DNA from: Pseudomonas anatoliensis
GTDB taxonomy: Bacteria; Pseudomonadota; Gammaproteobacteria; Pseudomonadales; Pseudomonadaceae
DNA length: 64,000 bases
Direction: 5' to 3'
Assembly (NCBI RefSeq): GCF_017976235.1
Contig: NZ_JACVHC010000001.1
Span: 1,116,001 to 1,180,000, forward strand
Under the pieces are notes generated by a model. That model was given only the letters and a program-made list of their open reading frames with translations. It was not told the DNA's origin and ran no database searches. This document shows, one piece after another, positions 27,186 to 36,400 of the stretch; position 1 is the first letter of the stretch, and each line of letters begins with the position of its first letter. A program made the translations under genes and the position numbers.

Positions 27186-28652
27186 ATGACCGCCTCTGAA
27201 AAAGCCCTGCGCAACAACGATCTGATCTACGGCCTCAACGACCGCCCGCACCTGACCGCCACTGTGTTTGCTGCGTTGCAACACGTGTTGGCGAGTTTCG
27301 TCGGCATCATCACCCCGACCCTGATCATGGGCGGCGCCCTCGGTCTGCAAAGCGAAATCCCCTACCTGATCAGCATGGCGCTGTTCGTCTCGGGCCTGGG
27401 CACGTTCGTTCAGGCCAAGCGCTTCGGCCCTGTGGGCTCTGGTTTGTTGTGCCTGCAAGGAACAAGTTTTTCCTTTATCAGCGTGATTCTCAGTGCCGGG
27501 TTTATGGTCAAGGCTCGCGGCGGCGGCACGGATGAAATCCTTTCAACGATCTTCGGCGTGTGCTTTTTCGCTGCGTTCATCGAAGTGGCGCTGAGCCAGT
27601 TCATCGGCAAACTGCGCATGCTGATTACCCCAGTGGTCACCGGCACAATCATCACGCTGATGGGCCTGTCGCTGATCAAAGTGGCAATGACCGACATCGC
27701 CGGCGGTTTCGGCGCGGCGGATCTGGGCGGCGCCAGCCATTTGTTTCTGGCGGCGCTGGTGCTCGGCACCATCGTGGTGCTGAACCGGGTCGACGTGCCG
27801 TTCCTGCGTCTGGGCGCGATCGTCATCGGCCTGACCCTCGGCTACGTGGTCGCCTGGCTGATGGGCACCGTGGACTTTGCCAATTTGCCCGACGTGCCGG
27901 TGGTCAGCGTGCCGGTGCCGTTCAAGTACGGCTTCAATTTCGACTGGGTAGCGTTTGTGCCAATCGCGGTGATTTTCCTTGTCTCGCCACTGGAAGCTGC
28001 CGGTGACCTGACTGCCAACTCGATGATTTCCCGGCAACCGGTCAAAGGCCCGTTGTACATCCGCCGGATCAAGTCCGGCTTGCTCGCCGATGGTCTCAAC
28101 TCGGCGATGGCAGCGGTGTTCAACAGCATGCCGATGGTGACCTTCGCGCAGAACAACGGCGTGATTCAGCTGACCGGCGTGGCCAGCCGTTACGTCGCGT
28201 TTTTCATTGCCGGCCTGCTGGTGCTGTTGGGGCTGTTCCCGATGATCGGCGCGGTGTTGCAACTGATGCCCAAACCGGTGCTCGGCGGCGCCGAACTGGT
28301 GATGTTCGGCACCGTGGCCGTGGCCGGGATCAAGATCCTTGCCGAGGCTGGCCTGCACCGACGCAACATGCTGATCGTGGCCATTTCGCTGGGCATGGGC
28401 CTTGGCATCGCCGCCGTGCCGGAAGTGCTGCGCGAACTGCCGCAAGCGCTGCGCAATATCTTCGAATCGCCGATTACCGTGGGCGCGTTGTGCGCTATCG
28501 TGCTGAACATCTTCCTGCCGGAAGAATTCATCGAACTTGAGGAAGACGACTTCGATCCGGAAGCTTCTATTCTGCAAGTCATGGAAAACCCGGATGTCCC
28601 GGCCAAGGGTGAACCTGCTTCGCCTGCGGCTGTCGCACAGTTGAACCGCTAA
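27186..28652 (+). CDS. NCS2 nucleobase/cation symporter (uracil-xanthine permease family)
   Basis: 488 residues, about 14 membrane helices. Family features are LQHVLASFVGIITPTLIMGGALGL near the N-terminus, a central GDLTANSMISRQPV segment, and the NCS2 signature AQNNGVIQLTGVASRY, followed by helices and an acidic cytoplasmic tail (EEFIELEEDDFDPE). Such proteins import xanthine, urate or uracil with H+. The QNNGVIxxTxVASR form is typical of the xanthine/urate branch. The ATG at 27186 lacks a good ribosome site, but no alternative fits better. Confidence 0.88.
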   Translation: MTASEKALRNNDLIYGLNDRPHLTATVFAALQHVLASFVGIITPTLIMGGALGLQSEIPYLISMALFVSGLGTFVQAKRFGPVGSGLLCLQGTSFSFISVILSAGFMVKARGGGTDEILSTIFGVCFFAAFIEVALSQFIGKLRMLITPVVTGTIITLMGLSLIKVAMTDIAGGFGAADLGGASHLFLAALVLGTIVVLNRVDVPFLRLGAIVIGLTLGYVVAWLMGTVDFANLPDVPVVSVPVPFKYGFNFDWVAFVPIAVIFLVSPLEAAGDLTANSMISRQPVKGPLYIRRIKSGLLADGLNSAMAAVFNSMPMVTFAQNNGVIQLTGVASRYVAFFIAGLLVLLGLFPMIGAVLQLMPKPVLGGAELVMFGTVAVAGIKILAEAGLHRRNMLIVAISLGMGLGIAAVPEVLRELPQALRNIFESPITVGALCAIVLNIFLPEEFIELEEDDFDPEASILQVMENPDVPAKGEPASPAAVAQLNR

Positions 28653-28666
28653 AAGCTGCGCCTGTG

Positions 28667-28703
28667 AAAAAGGGCTGAGCCGGTAATCGGTTCAGCCCTT
28701 TTT
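28667..28703 (+). terminator. Terminator after the permease gene
   Basis: AAAAAGGGCTGA / TCAGCCCTTTTT stem around a GCCGGTAATCGGT centre, 15 bases after the permease stop. Confidence 0.9.
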
Positions 28704-28718
28704 GTTGAGAGACTGTTT

Positions 28719-29192
28719 ATGCGCCGCTTGCACGCTTTCATCCTGTCACTCCTTCTGCTGTCGCTCAGTGCCTGCGCGCTGTTTCCCAATCGTGATCCGG
28801 TCAACATCAACGTGGTCGGAATCGAGCCGCTGACCAGCCAGGATCTTGAAGTGCGTTTCGCGATCAAACTGCGCGTACAGAACCCCAACGAAACCGCTAT
28901 CGATTACAACGGCATCGCCCTCGATCTGGAGGTCAACGGCCATGCGCTGGCCTCGGGCGTCAGCGACCAGAGCGGGACGATCGCGCGGTTTTCCGAAACC
29001 GTGGTCAGCGTCCCGGTCAGCGTTTCGGCGTTCTCGGTGTTGCGCCAGACCCTCGGCCTGAGCCAGACACAAACCCTCGACAACCTGCCCTACGTGCTGC
29101 GCGGCAAACTCGCCGGCGGGCTGTTCGGCACGATGCGTTTTGTCGACAGCGGCAAGCTCAGCCTGCCCAAGGCCAGCGCCGCGACCTGGTAA
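28719..29192 (+). CDS. LEA14-like (WHy domain) lipoprotein
   Basis: 157 residues. Signal sequence ending in lipobox LSAC (Cys about residue 20), so a lipid-anchored periplasmic or outer-membrane protein. The rest is a water-stress/hypersensitive-response (LEA type 2) domain: LEVRFAIKLRVQNPNETAIDYNGIALDLEVNG, ARFSETVVSVPVSVS, and a final strand GTMRFVDSGKLSLP. LEA14-like proteins are implicated in desiccation tolerance; their bacterial role is unclear. It begins right after the terminator of the permease gene, so it probably has its own promoter or depends on read-through. Confidence 0.85.
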   Translation: MRRLHAFILSLLLLSLSACALFPNRDPVNINVVGIEPLTSQDLEVRFAIKLRVQNPNETAIDYNGIALDLEVNGHALASGVSDQSGTIARFSETVVSVPVSVSAFSVLRQTLGLSQTQTLDNLPYVLRGKLAGGLFGTMRFVDSGKLSLPKASAATW

Positions 29193-29310
29193 AAATACGT
29201 GAGCCTCGCGGATCAACTCACTGACCTTGCCAGGCCGGCGCAATCCAGAATCCCCGGTTGTTGCCCTGTTGGAATCCAGATACGACACAGGGCAGGCTTT
29301 GCCACAAGGA

Positions 29311-30234
29311 TTAAGTATTGAACCGCACACCCGGTTTGGCGCGTTCATCCACGCTCAACTCGAACACATCGGGCCGCGCATAATGGCCGACCACGTCGTA
29401 GTCATAGCGCGCTCGAATCAGTTCATCGGTATCGATTTCAGCAGCCAGCAACCCCGCCTCGCCGCGCAACGGCCCCGCCATCACATCACCCATCGGCCCG
29501 ACAATCACGCTGCCACCGGCAATCAACGGACGATCCGCCGGCCAGTTCGCAATTTCGACTCCCAGCTCATTTGGCGATGCCTGCACCTGACACGCGCTGA
29601 CCACGAAACAGCGACCCTCATGAGCAATGTGACGCATGCTCACCTGCCACATCTCGCGCTCGTCCACGGTCGGCGCGCACCAGACCTCGATACCCTTGGC
29701 GTACATCGCCGTGCGCAGCAACGGCATCATGTTTTCCCAGCAGACCACTGCGCCAAGTTTGCCGACCTGGCTGTCGAGCACCGGCAGGGTCGAGCCGTCG
29801 CCCTTGCCCCAGATCAGCCGTTCCGTACCGGTGGGCATCAGCTTGCGATGTTTGGCGACAAGTCCTGACTGCGGATCGAAGTACAGAGCCGTGCAATACA
29901 ACGTGCTGCCCGCGCGCTCGATTACGCCGATCACAAGGTTGGCCCCCGTGCGCGCCGACAACGCCGCCAACGCCTCGGTTTCCGCACCCGGCACATCAAT
30001 GGCATTGGCAAAATAGCGTGCATACGCTTCACGACCTTCGGGCAAGCGATAACCCAGTTGCGTGCCGAAGCCTTCACCTTTCGGATAACCACCAAGCAAC
30101 GCTTCCGGCATCACTACCAGTGCCGCGCCGGATTCAATAATGGCGGCTTCCCAACTGAGGATCTGCGCCAGGGTTTCGCCTTTACCACCGGGTAATGCGC
30201 CGATTTGCAGCGCAGCAACAATTGATTTTGGCAT
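29311..30234 (-). CDS. Nitrilase (carbon-nitrogen hydrolase)
   Basis: 307 residues with the full catalytic triad: Glu44 in [14 protein letters not shown], Lys131 in [16 protein letters not shown], and Cys165 in [11 protein letters not shown]. The CWEN sequence and the length match true nitrilases (R-CN plus water to acid plus ammonia) rather than amidases. ATG at 30232-30234 is preferred to the GTG nine bases upstream because GGAGTGA is then correctly spaced. A LysR-type regulator is transcribed divergently 84 bases away and probably controls it. Natural substrate not readable; aryl- or indole-acetonitriles are plausible for a plant-associated Pseudomonas. Confidence 0.92.
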   Translation of the reverse strand: MPKSIVAALQIGALPGGKGETLAQILSWEAAIIESGAALVVMPEALLGGYPKGEGFGTQLGYRLPEGREAYARYFANAIDVPGAETEALAALSARTGANLVIGVIERAGSTLYCTALYFDPQSGLVAKHRKLMPTGTERLIWGKGDGSTLPVLDSQVGKLGAVVCWENMMPLLRTAMYAKGIEVWCAPTVDEREMWQVSMRHIAHEGRCFVVSACQVQASPNELGVEIANWPADRPLIAGGSVIVGPMGDVMAGPLRGEAGLLAAEIDTDELIRARYDYDVVGHYARPDVFELSVDERAKPGVRFNT

Positions 30235-30318
30235 CGCGGTCACTCCATCGGATTCAAGTGTTGCTGATTCTCCGGCGCCACGGGATCATGAATAAAGCCC
30301 CAATCGCTGCTGAATGAT

Positions 30319-31233
30319 ATGAGCCAAATGAATATCGCCACGGTCGACCTCAACCTGTTGAAAGTCTTCGAAGCCCTGCATGAAGAATCCAGCGCCAGCC
30401 GCGCAGCGTTGCGTCTGGGCGTGACGCAATCGGCAGTCAGCGCGGCGTTGCGGCGCCTGCGTGAGGTTTATGGCGATCAATTGTTCGTGCGCACCGGGCG
30501 CGGACTGGCGCCGACGCTCAAGGCCAATCAGTTGAAACCGGTGGTCAGCGAGGCGCTTGACAAGTGTCGGCAAAGCCTGGCGATGGTTGATCCAGCAGCC
30601 AATCACTACGAAGGGCGGTCGGTTACGGTGGGCCTGTCGGACGATTTCGAAATCGCTTACGGTCGCCGCCTGATCGAAGAAATCGCCCGTAGCGCGCCGA
30701 AGCTGCGGCTGATCTTCCGGCAGACTCACAGCCAGATTGTCGCCCGCGACCTGATGGAACGCAGCATCGATCTGGCGATCACTGCCGGCGGTTTTGCCGA
30801 ACGCTTGCTCAGCCGTCAGGTGTTGGGTGAAGGGGGTTACGCATGCCTGGTGGACCCGGCGAGCCTTGCGCCCGGCCAGCAACAGATCGATCTGCAGGAG
30901 TTTGTCGCCCGCGAGCACCTGCTGGTGTCGTCAGGAGGGTTTATCGGCATTACCGATGAAGGGCTGGCGGCGCTAGGTTTGAGTCGCCGGGTCTGCGCAT
31001 CGACCACGCATTTTGCCGCGCTGCCCTTTCTGCTCAAGGGCAGTCAGGCGGTGGCGACGATTCCGGCGCATGCCGCCGTGAGCATCGCCGCACTCAGCGG
31101 CTTGGCGCTGTTGCCCTGCCCGTTGGCCCTGCCGCGTTATCCGATCGAACTCGGCTGGCGCACCAGCACCCAGATCGACCCTGTGGTGGTGAAGGTGCGC
31201 GAAGCAATTGTTGCGTGTTTCAAACGCGACTGA
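30319..31233 (+). CDS. LysR-type transcriptional regulator
   Basis: 304 residues. N-terminal winged helix-turn-helix (LNLLKVFEALHEESSASRAALRLGVTQSAVSAALRRLREVYGDQLFVRTGRGLAPT, in sequence from about residue 11) and a C-terminal periplasmic-binding-like co-inducer domain. The HTH sequence with FVRTGRGLxPT resembles the NodD/SyrM-like branch. It is divergent from the nitrilase gene across an 84-base shared promoter region, the usual LysR arrangement, so nitrilase control is likely. A second in-frame ATG three codons in cannot be excluded. Confidence 0.92.
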   Translation: MSQMNIATVDLNLLKVFEALHEESSASRAALRLGVTQSAVSAALRRLREVYGDQLFVRTGRGLAPTLKANQLKPVVSEALDKCRQSLAMVDPAANHYEGRSVTVGLSDDFEIAYGRRLIEEIARSAPKLRLIFRQTHSQIVARDLMERSIDLAITAGGFAERLLSRQVLGEGGYACLVDPASLAPGQQQIDLQEFVAREHLLVSSGGFIGITDEGLAALGLSRRVCASTTHFAALPFLLKGSQAVATIPAHAAVSIAALSGLALLPCPLALPRYPIELGWRTSTQIDPVVVKVREAIVACFKRD

Positions 31234-31240
31234 CGTGGTC

Positions 31241-31492
31241 TTACTTCGCCGCCATCAAGCGGTTGACCTCACTGCGCACCATGTTGGCGAACTCCGGCGG
31301 TGACATGCCGTCGAGTTCCGCACGGACCCACTCGGCCCATTTGCCCTTGCGCTTGGCGCGCTCGCCGAACAACCGTGCAGCTTCGCCTTTGGCTTTGCCC
31401 AGATTGCTTTGCCAGAGGTCGAACAGACGGGATTTCTCGTCTTCCAGCGCGGCGCGCTCTGCGAGGGGTTTGTCGGCCAGATTGAAACTCAT
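31241..31492 (-). CDS. Conserved hypothetical protein, 83 residues
   Basis: A soluble, charged, mostly helical protein (LAERAALEDEKSRLFDLWQSNL; GKAKGEAARLFGERAKRKGKWAEWVRAEL; SPPEFANMVRSEVNRLMAAK). No signal peptide or cysteine. An AGGA ribosome site lies about 12 bases before the ATG. Convergent with the LysR gene, separated by 7 bases. I do not recognise a named domain; proteins of this look are widespread in Pseudomonas. Confidence 0.72.
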   Translation of the reverse strand: MSFNLADKPLAERAALEDEKSRLFDLWQSNLGKAKGEAARLFGERAKRKGKWAEWVRAELDGMSPPEFANMVRSEVNRLMAAK

Positions 31493-31646
31493 GGGGAATT
31501 ATCCTGCGGCGTAAAATGCCGACATCTTACACGCTCGACGGAAATCTCCCGCGCAGGTTTTTGATTCCGGACTAAATTCAGTGCAACTTTTTACTCAGCG
31601 TCACACTCCATTGATCACTGTCCATTCAACTGCAAGGAGTCACCCA

Positions 31647-31964
31647 ATGGCCCGCAAATCCGCCGTGCAAGCCGCTCAGGATCAAATCAAGGATCAAGCT
31701 TTCAGCGACCTTCAGGCACTGATCGAAGAGTCCGACAAACTGCTCAAGAGCAGCGCCTCACTGGTTGGCGAAGAAGCGGAGACCCTGCGCGGACAAGTCG
31801 CGCTGAAGCTGCAACAGGCGCTGGATTCGGTTTCCAGCGTGCGCGAGCGCACCAAACCCGCTGTCGATGCCACCGAGAGCTATATCGGCGGCCATCCTTG
31901 GCAGACCGTGGCGATTTCAGCTGGTTTTGGTTTGGTAGTGGGATTGCTGCTGGGTCGTCGCTAA
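31647..31964 (+). CDS. DUF883 (ElaB/YqjD-type) membrane-anchored protein
   Basis: 105 residues: a long amphipathic coiled-coil region (about 10-75) and a single C-terminal membrane segment GGHPWQTVAISAGFGLVVGLLLGRR with the GxxxG pattern typical of ElaB/YqjD/YgaM. In E. coli these tail-anchored inner-membrane proteins bind stationary-phase ribosomes and depend on RpoS. AAGGAG is ideally placed before the ATG at 31647; the in-frame start at 31581 is rejected. Monocistronic; followed by a REPIN. Confidence 0.9.
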   Translation: MARKSAVQAAQDQIKDQAFSDLQALIEESDKLLKSSASLVGEEAETLRGQVALKLQQALDSVSSVRERTKPAVDATESYIGGHPWQTVAISAGFGLVVGLLLGRR

Positions 31965-32012
31965 GCAAAAAACTCTTTTAGAATCAAAATCTTAACTTGA
32001 TCAGAAACCAAT

Positions 32013-32135
32013 TGTGGCGAGGGGATTTTTGTGGCGAGGGGATTTATCCCCGATGGGTCGCGCAGCGACCCCCGCTTTTGAATCAAAAGCAGGGGCCCGC
32101 TGCGCAGGCCATCGGGGATAAATCCCCTCACCACA
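32013..32135. repeat. REPIN, family B (copy 2) with extra half-unit
   Basis: A half-unit TGTGGCGAGGGGATTTT (32013) precedes the full pair from 32030 to 32135 (TGTGGCGAGGGGATTTATCC ... GGATAAATCCCCTCACCACA); a further CCTCACCACA remnant is at 32141. As at 23917, half-units have duplicated next to a full element. Confidence 0.88.
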
Positions 32136-32149
32136 TTGATCCTCACCAC

Positions 32150-32237
32150 ATTTCAATTACTTGTCAGATCCCCAAGCAATATTTCAATTACTTGCCAGAT
32201 CCCCAAGCAACATTTCAATGACCTGCCAGATCCCTTA
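32150..32237. repeat. 31-base tandem repeat reaching into the 3' end of dpkA
   Basis: Two nearly identical 31-base copies at 32150-32180 and 32181-32211 (one base different among the first 30) and a third, more diverged copy at 32212-32237. The third contains the last codons and the stop of dpkA. Each copy preserves an in-frame-like stop (TCA on the plus strand) in the minus-strand sense. Confidence 0.85.
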
Positions 32238-33255
32238 GCTGTCCCAAAGTCTGTTCATCCAGCACGATCCCCTCCGCCAGTGATCTGGCCCGTTGCAAAT
32301 GCCGACGATCCCCCGGCAATCGCTTGAGCCCTGCCCCGTGCATCTGCCGCACCAGTTCCTCACTGCGCTCGGCGAAACTCTGCCCCGCCGCTTTACTCGG
32401 ATCGATGACGATCAATAACTGCCCGGTCCACGGTGTTTTCGCGCCGGGATGATTTGACCAGTCGAACTCGAAAGAGAAATTCCCCCCGGTCAACGCCGCC
32501 GCCAGCAATTCCACCATCATCGACAGCGCCGACCCCTTATGGCCGCCAAACGGCAACAATGCCCCACCTTCGAGAATCGCCTTGGGGTCCTGGGTTGGCT
32601 GACCGAGACTGTCGACTCCCGTGCCTGCCGGCACCTTCTCGCCCTTGCGCGCAGCAATCTGCACGTCGCCATGGGCGATGGCGCTGGTGGCCAGGTCGAA
32701 AACAATCGGCGCGGCGCCGGCGCGTGGCGCGGCGAAAGCAATCGGGTTAGTGCCGAACAACGGTCGATCGGCGCCGTGCGGCACCACGCAGGTCATGCTG
32801 TTGACCACACTCAGCGCAACCAGTCCTTCCTCGGCGAAAGGTTCGACATCCGGCCACAGCGCAGCAAAGTGATGCGAGTTGCGAATGGCCAACACGGCGA
32901 TCCCGGCACGACGCGCCTTCTCCACCAGCAACGGTCGAGCCGCTGCCAGTGCCGCCTGGGCGAAACCATTGCCGGCATCAACACGCACGAAACCCGCGGC
33001 GACGTCTTCGACCTGTGGCACTGCGTGGCCGTCGACCCAGCCACTTTTCAGGGTCGAGACATAACCGGGAATTCGGAACACGCCATGGCTGTGGGCGCCA
33101 TCACGCTCGGCATTGGCGCAGTTGGCGGCCAGCACCTGAGCCACTTCAGTGGAGGTGCCATGGCGCAGAAAAATCGTTTCGAGCAATCGGGTCAGCGTTT
33201 CGAGTGAAATCGACGACGCAGAAGCAGGCGTTGCACAATCGTGTGGCGCAGACAT
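32215..33255 (-). CDS. dpkA: Delta1-piperideine-2-carboxylate / pyrroline-2-carboxylate reductase
   Basis: 346 residues of the malate/L-lactate (sulfolactate) dehydrogenase family. Strong resemblance to Pseudomonas DpkA: DGAHSHGVFRIPGYVSTLKSG, VLAIRNSHHFAALWPDVEPFAE, VNSMTCVVPHG, FGTNPIAFAAPR, FDLATSAIAHGDVQIAA and LLPFGGHKGSALSMMVELLA. It reduces the cyclic imines made from D-lysine and D-proline or hydroxyproline breakdown with NADPH, giving L-pipecolate or L-proline. The ATG at 33253-33255 has GGAG upstream. The last codons are part of a tandem repeat. No other lysine-catabolism gene is adjacent. Confidence 0.88.
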   Translation of the reverse strand: MSAPHDCATPASASSISLETLTRLLETIFLRHGTSTEVAQVLAANCANAERDGAHSHGVFRIPGYVSTLKSGWVDGHAVPQVEDVAAGFVRVDAGNGFAQAALAAARPLLVEKARRAGIAVLAIRNSHHFAALWPDVEPFAEEGLVALSVVNSMTCVVPHGADRPLFGTNPIAFAAPRAGAAPIVFDLATSAIAHGDVQIAARKGEKVPAGTGVDSLGQPTQDPKAILEGGALLPFGGHKGSALSMMVELLAAALTGGNFSFEFDWSNHPGAKTPWTGQLLIVIDPSKAAGQSFAERSEELVRQMHGAGLKRLPGDRRHLQRARSLAEGIVLDEQTLGQLRDLAGH

Positions 33256-33472
33256 CTGAAGCTCCAGAATAATTATTGGAGGGAACACCAGCGTACGGAT
33301 AACTTGCCCACCGATTAACCACGCCAGACCCGCCTGCTGTCAACCCTCCGACCGCCAGTGCAGCGGCACTGCCAAGGCTGGCTGCGCGATAACTATCTAC
33401 CACCCGTGCCGCGGGCACGCCTTTTAGCCTTGAGCCTCACCTTTCGCGCCGAACGCGCCATACCGAGACTCG

Positions 33473-36400
33473 ATGATGACCGTGCCTGTCCCCCCGCTCC
33501 TTTTCCCCGAAATCCTGAATTCATCTGGCCAGTGGATAGCACTGGGCAAGACCCATAACCTCAACGACAACGACTTCCGCTGGCTCGCCAACGTCGAACT
33601 GGCCACACAGGCGCTACGCAGCAAGCAGACCCCGCCGATGCTCGCGCAAAGCATTAGCCTCAATCTTGGCGAACCTTCGCCCGTCGCGTTGGCAGGCAGT
33701 TTTATTCTCAGTGAAACCCCTGACGACAAAGGCGCGATTCTCTATACGCCGTACGATGGCCTGAAAAAATATGACAGCCTGCCCAACCTCATCGATGCAC
33801 TCGAAATGCGCTTCAAATCGATCAAGGAAGACGATTCGATACTGGCTTTTCTGGCGTTATCCCAACGCCGAAAAATCGTCGGGCAAAGCAGCCGCACACT
33901 GAGCTACGAAGCGATTGAAGGCGATATTTTCGATAGTCAGAAGGCTGCCATCCTCGCCTGCCGGCAAATCGACGCCGAGGCTGTGCTGAAGGAACTGAAA
34001 CAACTGCCCTCACTCACGTCCCTGCTGGAAAAAATCCTTGATGGCCTGTTGGCCGCCCGGTTTCCCAACCTTAAACAGGCGCAGACCCGGGTCACCTTCT
34101 ATACCGATGCCGAGGTTATCGACGGTGCGCCACCGCCGGAGTCTGGTCGGCACTTGCACGATTCGATGAGCCTGAGTGACGCCGTGCTGTTGATCTACCG
34201 CCAGCGAGCCTGGCCAAGCGGCCAACTGCGCGAATTTTCCCACCCCGGTCATGCGACCGTCGAAGGCGATCAGACTGCCTGGGAAAACGCAGTGAACCAG
34301 GCGTCAGACAAACTTCAAGTACTGCTGTTTAGCGAAATGGAAAACTACTGGAATGCGCCCGCCTCGACAGAATCCGCGCGCCGGACATTTTTTGCTGAAG
34401 TGTTGCGCGAGCAGGCACGCGCCGAGCTGATGATCAAGCGCGAAAGCGACATTCTTGATCCGACGCAGTTCGCCATCCTGCATCACGTGATCCAGCAGGG
34501 CACGGCACCGCTGCCGACCATCGAAACCGTGCGCCTGTGGGAAGACGAACCCAACTATGTCGAACTGGCCGGTTCCTTGATGATCAGTCATGCCGACGCC
34601 TGCCTCTACACGCCAACCATGGGGCTGCAGGTGCTCAAGGATTACCGCGATCTGAAAGAGACCTTGATCAGCAAGTTTCGCGCAGCCGGCCACCAGGATG
34701 AGTTGTTTGGCTTGTTGAACCTGGAAGAGCGCAAACGCTTTATCGGTTTCCACCGGCCTCACGTGACCGGCGAACGCATCAGTGGTGAGATTTTCAAGGT
34801 CCTGTTCGAGGCAATCATCACCAAACAACGTCAGAACATCGTCTATGCCTTACAAGCGTTTCGCCTCAGCGGTGGCGCCGTAGGCATCCACTCGCTGTTC
34901 GACAAGGCTCTGGATATCCGCACGATGATCCACGAGAAGTTACTGGAAATGGACGCGGGTGAACGCTGGGTGACGCGGCCCGTGCTGGCCGGCGTTCAAC
35001 AACCTTCAGCGGTGCTTGAGCAAAAAGCGAAAGTGGTGGAGAAATCGTGCGAAAGCATCCGCACGGAGCTTGCCGGTTTGTTCGAAAATCAACCGCTCGA
35101 CAATGTGATCGAGCAACGCAGTCACCTTGAAAACCTGAAGCCGCGACTGGCCCACGCACTCTTTTTCGGAGTGACCAGTGAGGCAAAGCTGCGGGTACTC
35201 AGTGGCTCGCTCAAAGCCGCTGAGCAGGCGATTGTCGACACTGTTTTCAATGCCGCTCAGCCCAATCGCGACGCTCGCCGCTCACTCAATGGTTTTCGGC
35301 CTGATGCCTGGTCAATTGCCTTGGAGCACCCAGTGACGAAAGACCCACGGACGTTAGCGCATTGTGTATTGCTGACCGAGCGTGGCGGCCTCGACGACGC
35401 GCACGCGGGAACAGCGATTCTGTGGACGCCCGCCCTTGGCCTTGAGGTCTTTTCCAGCATCAACGTTGCGCGGCGCGCGCTGGAGCGACGTCTAAAGGAC
35501 CAGGTGGATCGCCTGTCACTCCTGGAAAACCTGCTGCCAGGCGATCAACTGCTCCAGCAGAACTTCACGTTGGGTGCGTTGCAGTTGATCGAGGGCAATG
35601 TGCTGGATCATTGCGTCCAGTCCGGCATCGATCACTTCCTTGCTCGCTGCGCCGTGCTACGCGAGCGCCTCAAGGGCAAGGCCGCACTCGTGCCGGCGTT
35701 GTCCAGCGTCACCAGGCAGATGATCGCAACCAACCTGTTGCGAACCAGTCATCTGGCGAAAGCCATCGCCCTGCAGCAGACTCTCCCCGCCTGGCTGGGC
35801 ATGGCTCCGGTGGCAGAGCAGCAGTTGCACCTCGAACTGCTTGAGCAGTGGTGCCAGAGCGTGGCCGACGATAAAGACTATCTCAGCGATCTGCCCTCGC
35901 TCACGGATCATGTGACCAAACGATTGACGTCTCTGCTGGACGCGCGCTTCCCCGACAGCAAACTCAAGCCGGCTGATATCGAGATCACACCCGATCTGGC
36001 TTTGGGCGGCCCCGCGTGCACACTCACCGAGTTTGCCCTGAAATTTACCCAGGGCACCGGCTACAAGGTCGCCTCGAAGACAGCCACGCCGCTGCCGGCC
36101 AAGCTGGATCCAAGCGCGGTCCAGCAACTGCTGCTGTCGCTGGAGATACCCACGACTTACGCCACGACCGTGGTCGAGGCGCTATCGGACACTAACCCTC
36201 TGGCCCAAGAGCGAAAACAACGATTCTACCGCCAGTTGCCCTGGCAACTGCTGCAACATGCGCACGGCCTGAAACTGCAACAGCAATTGTCCAGCGACGC
36301 GTTCGATTACCTCTGCCAGGTGCTGAACATGCCGGATGGTCTTGCACGCAAGACAGTTGCAGGCGCCCACGCGATGGTTTATCCCCTGTCGTTGATCAAG

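Noticed and set aside
32150..32237. Possible CRISPR or attachment site
   Set aside because: Direct tandem copies without spacers; no integrase or tRNA nearby; better explained as duplication of the dpkA end.
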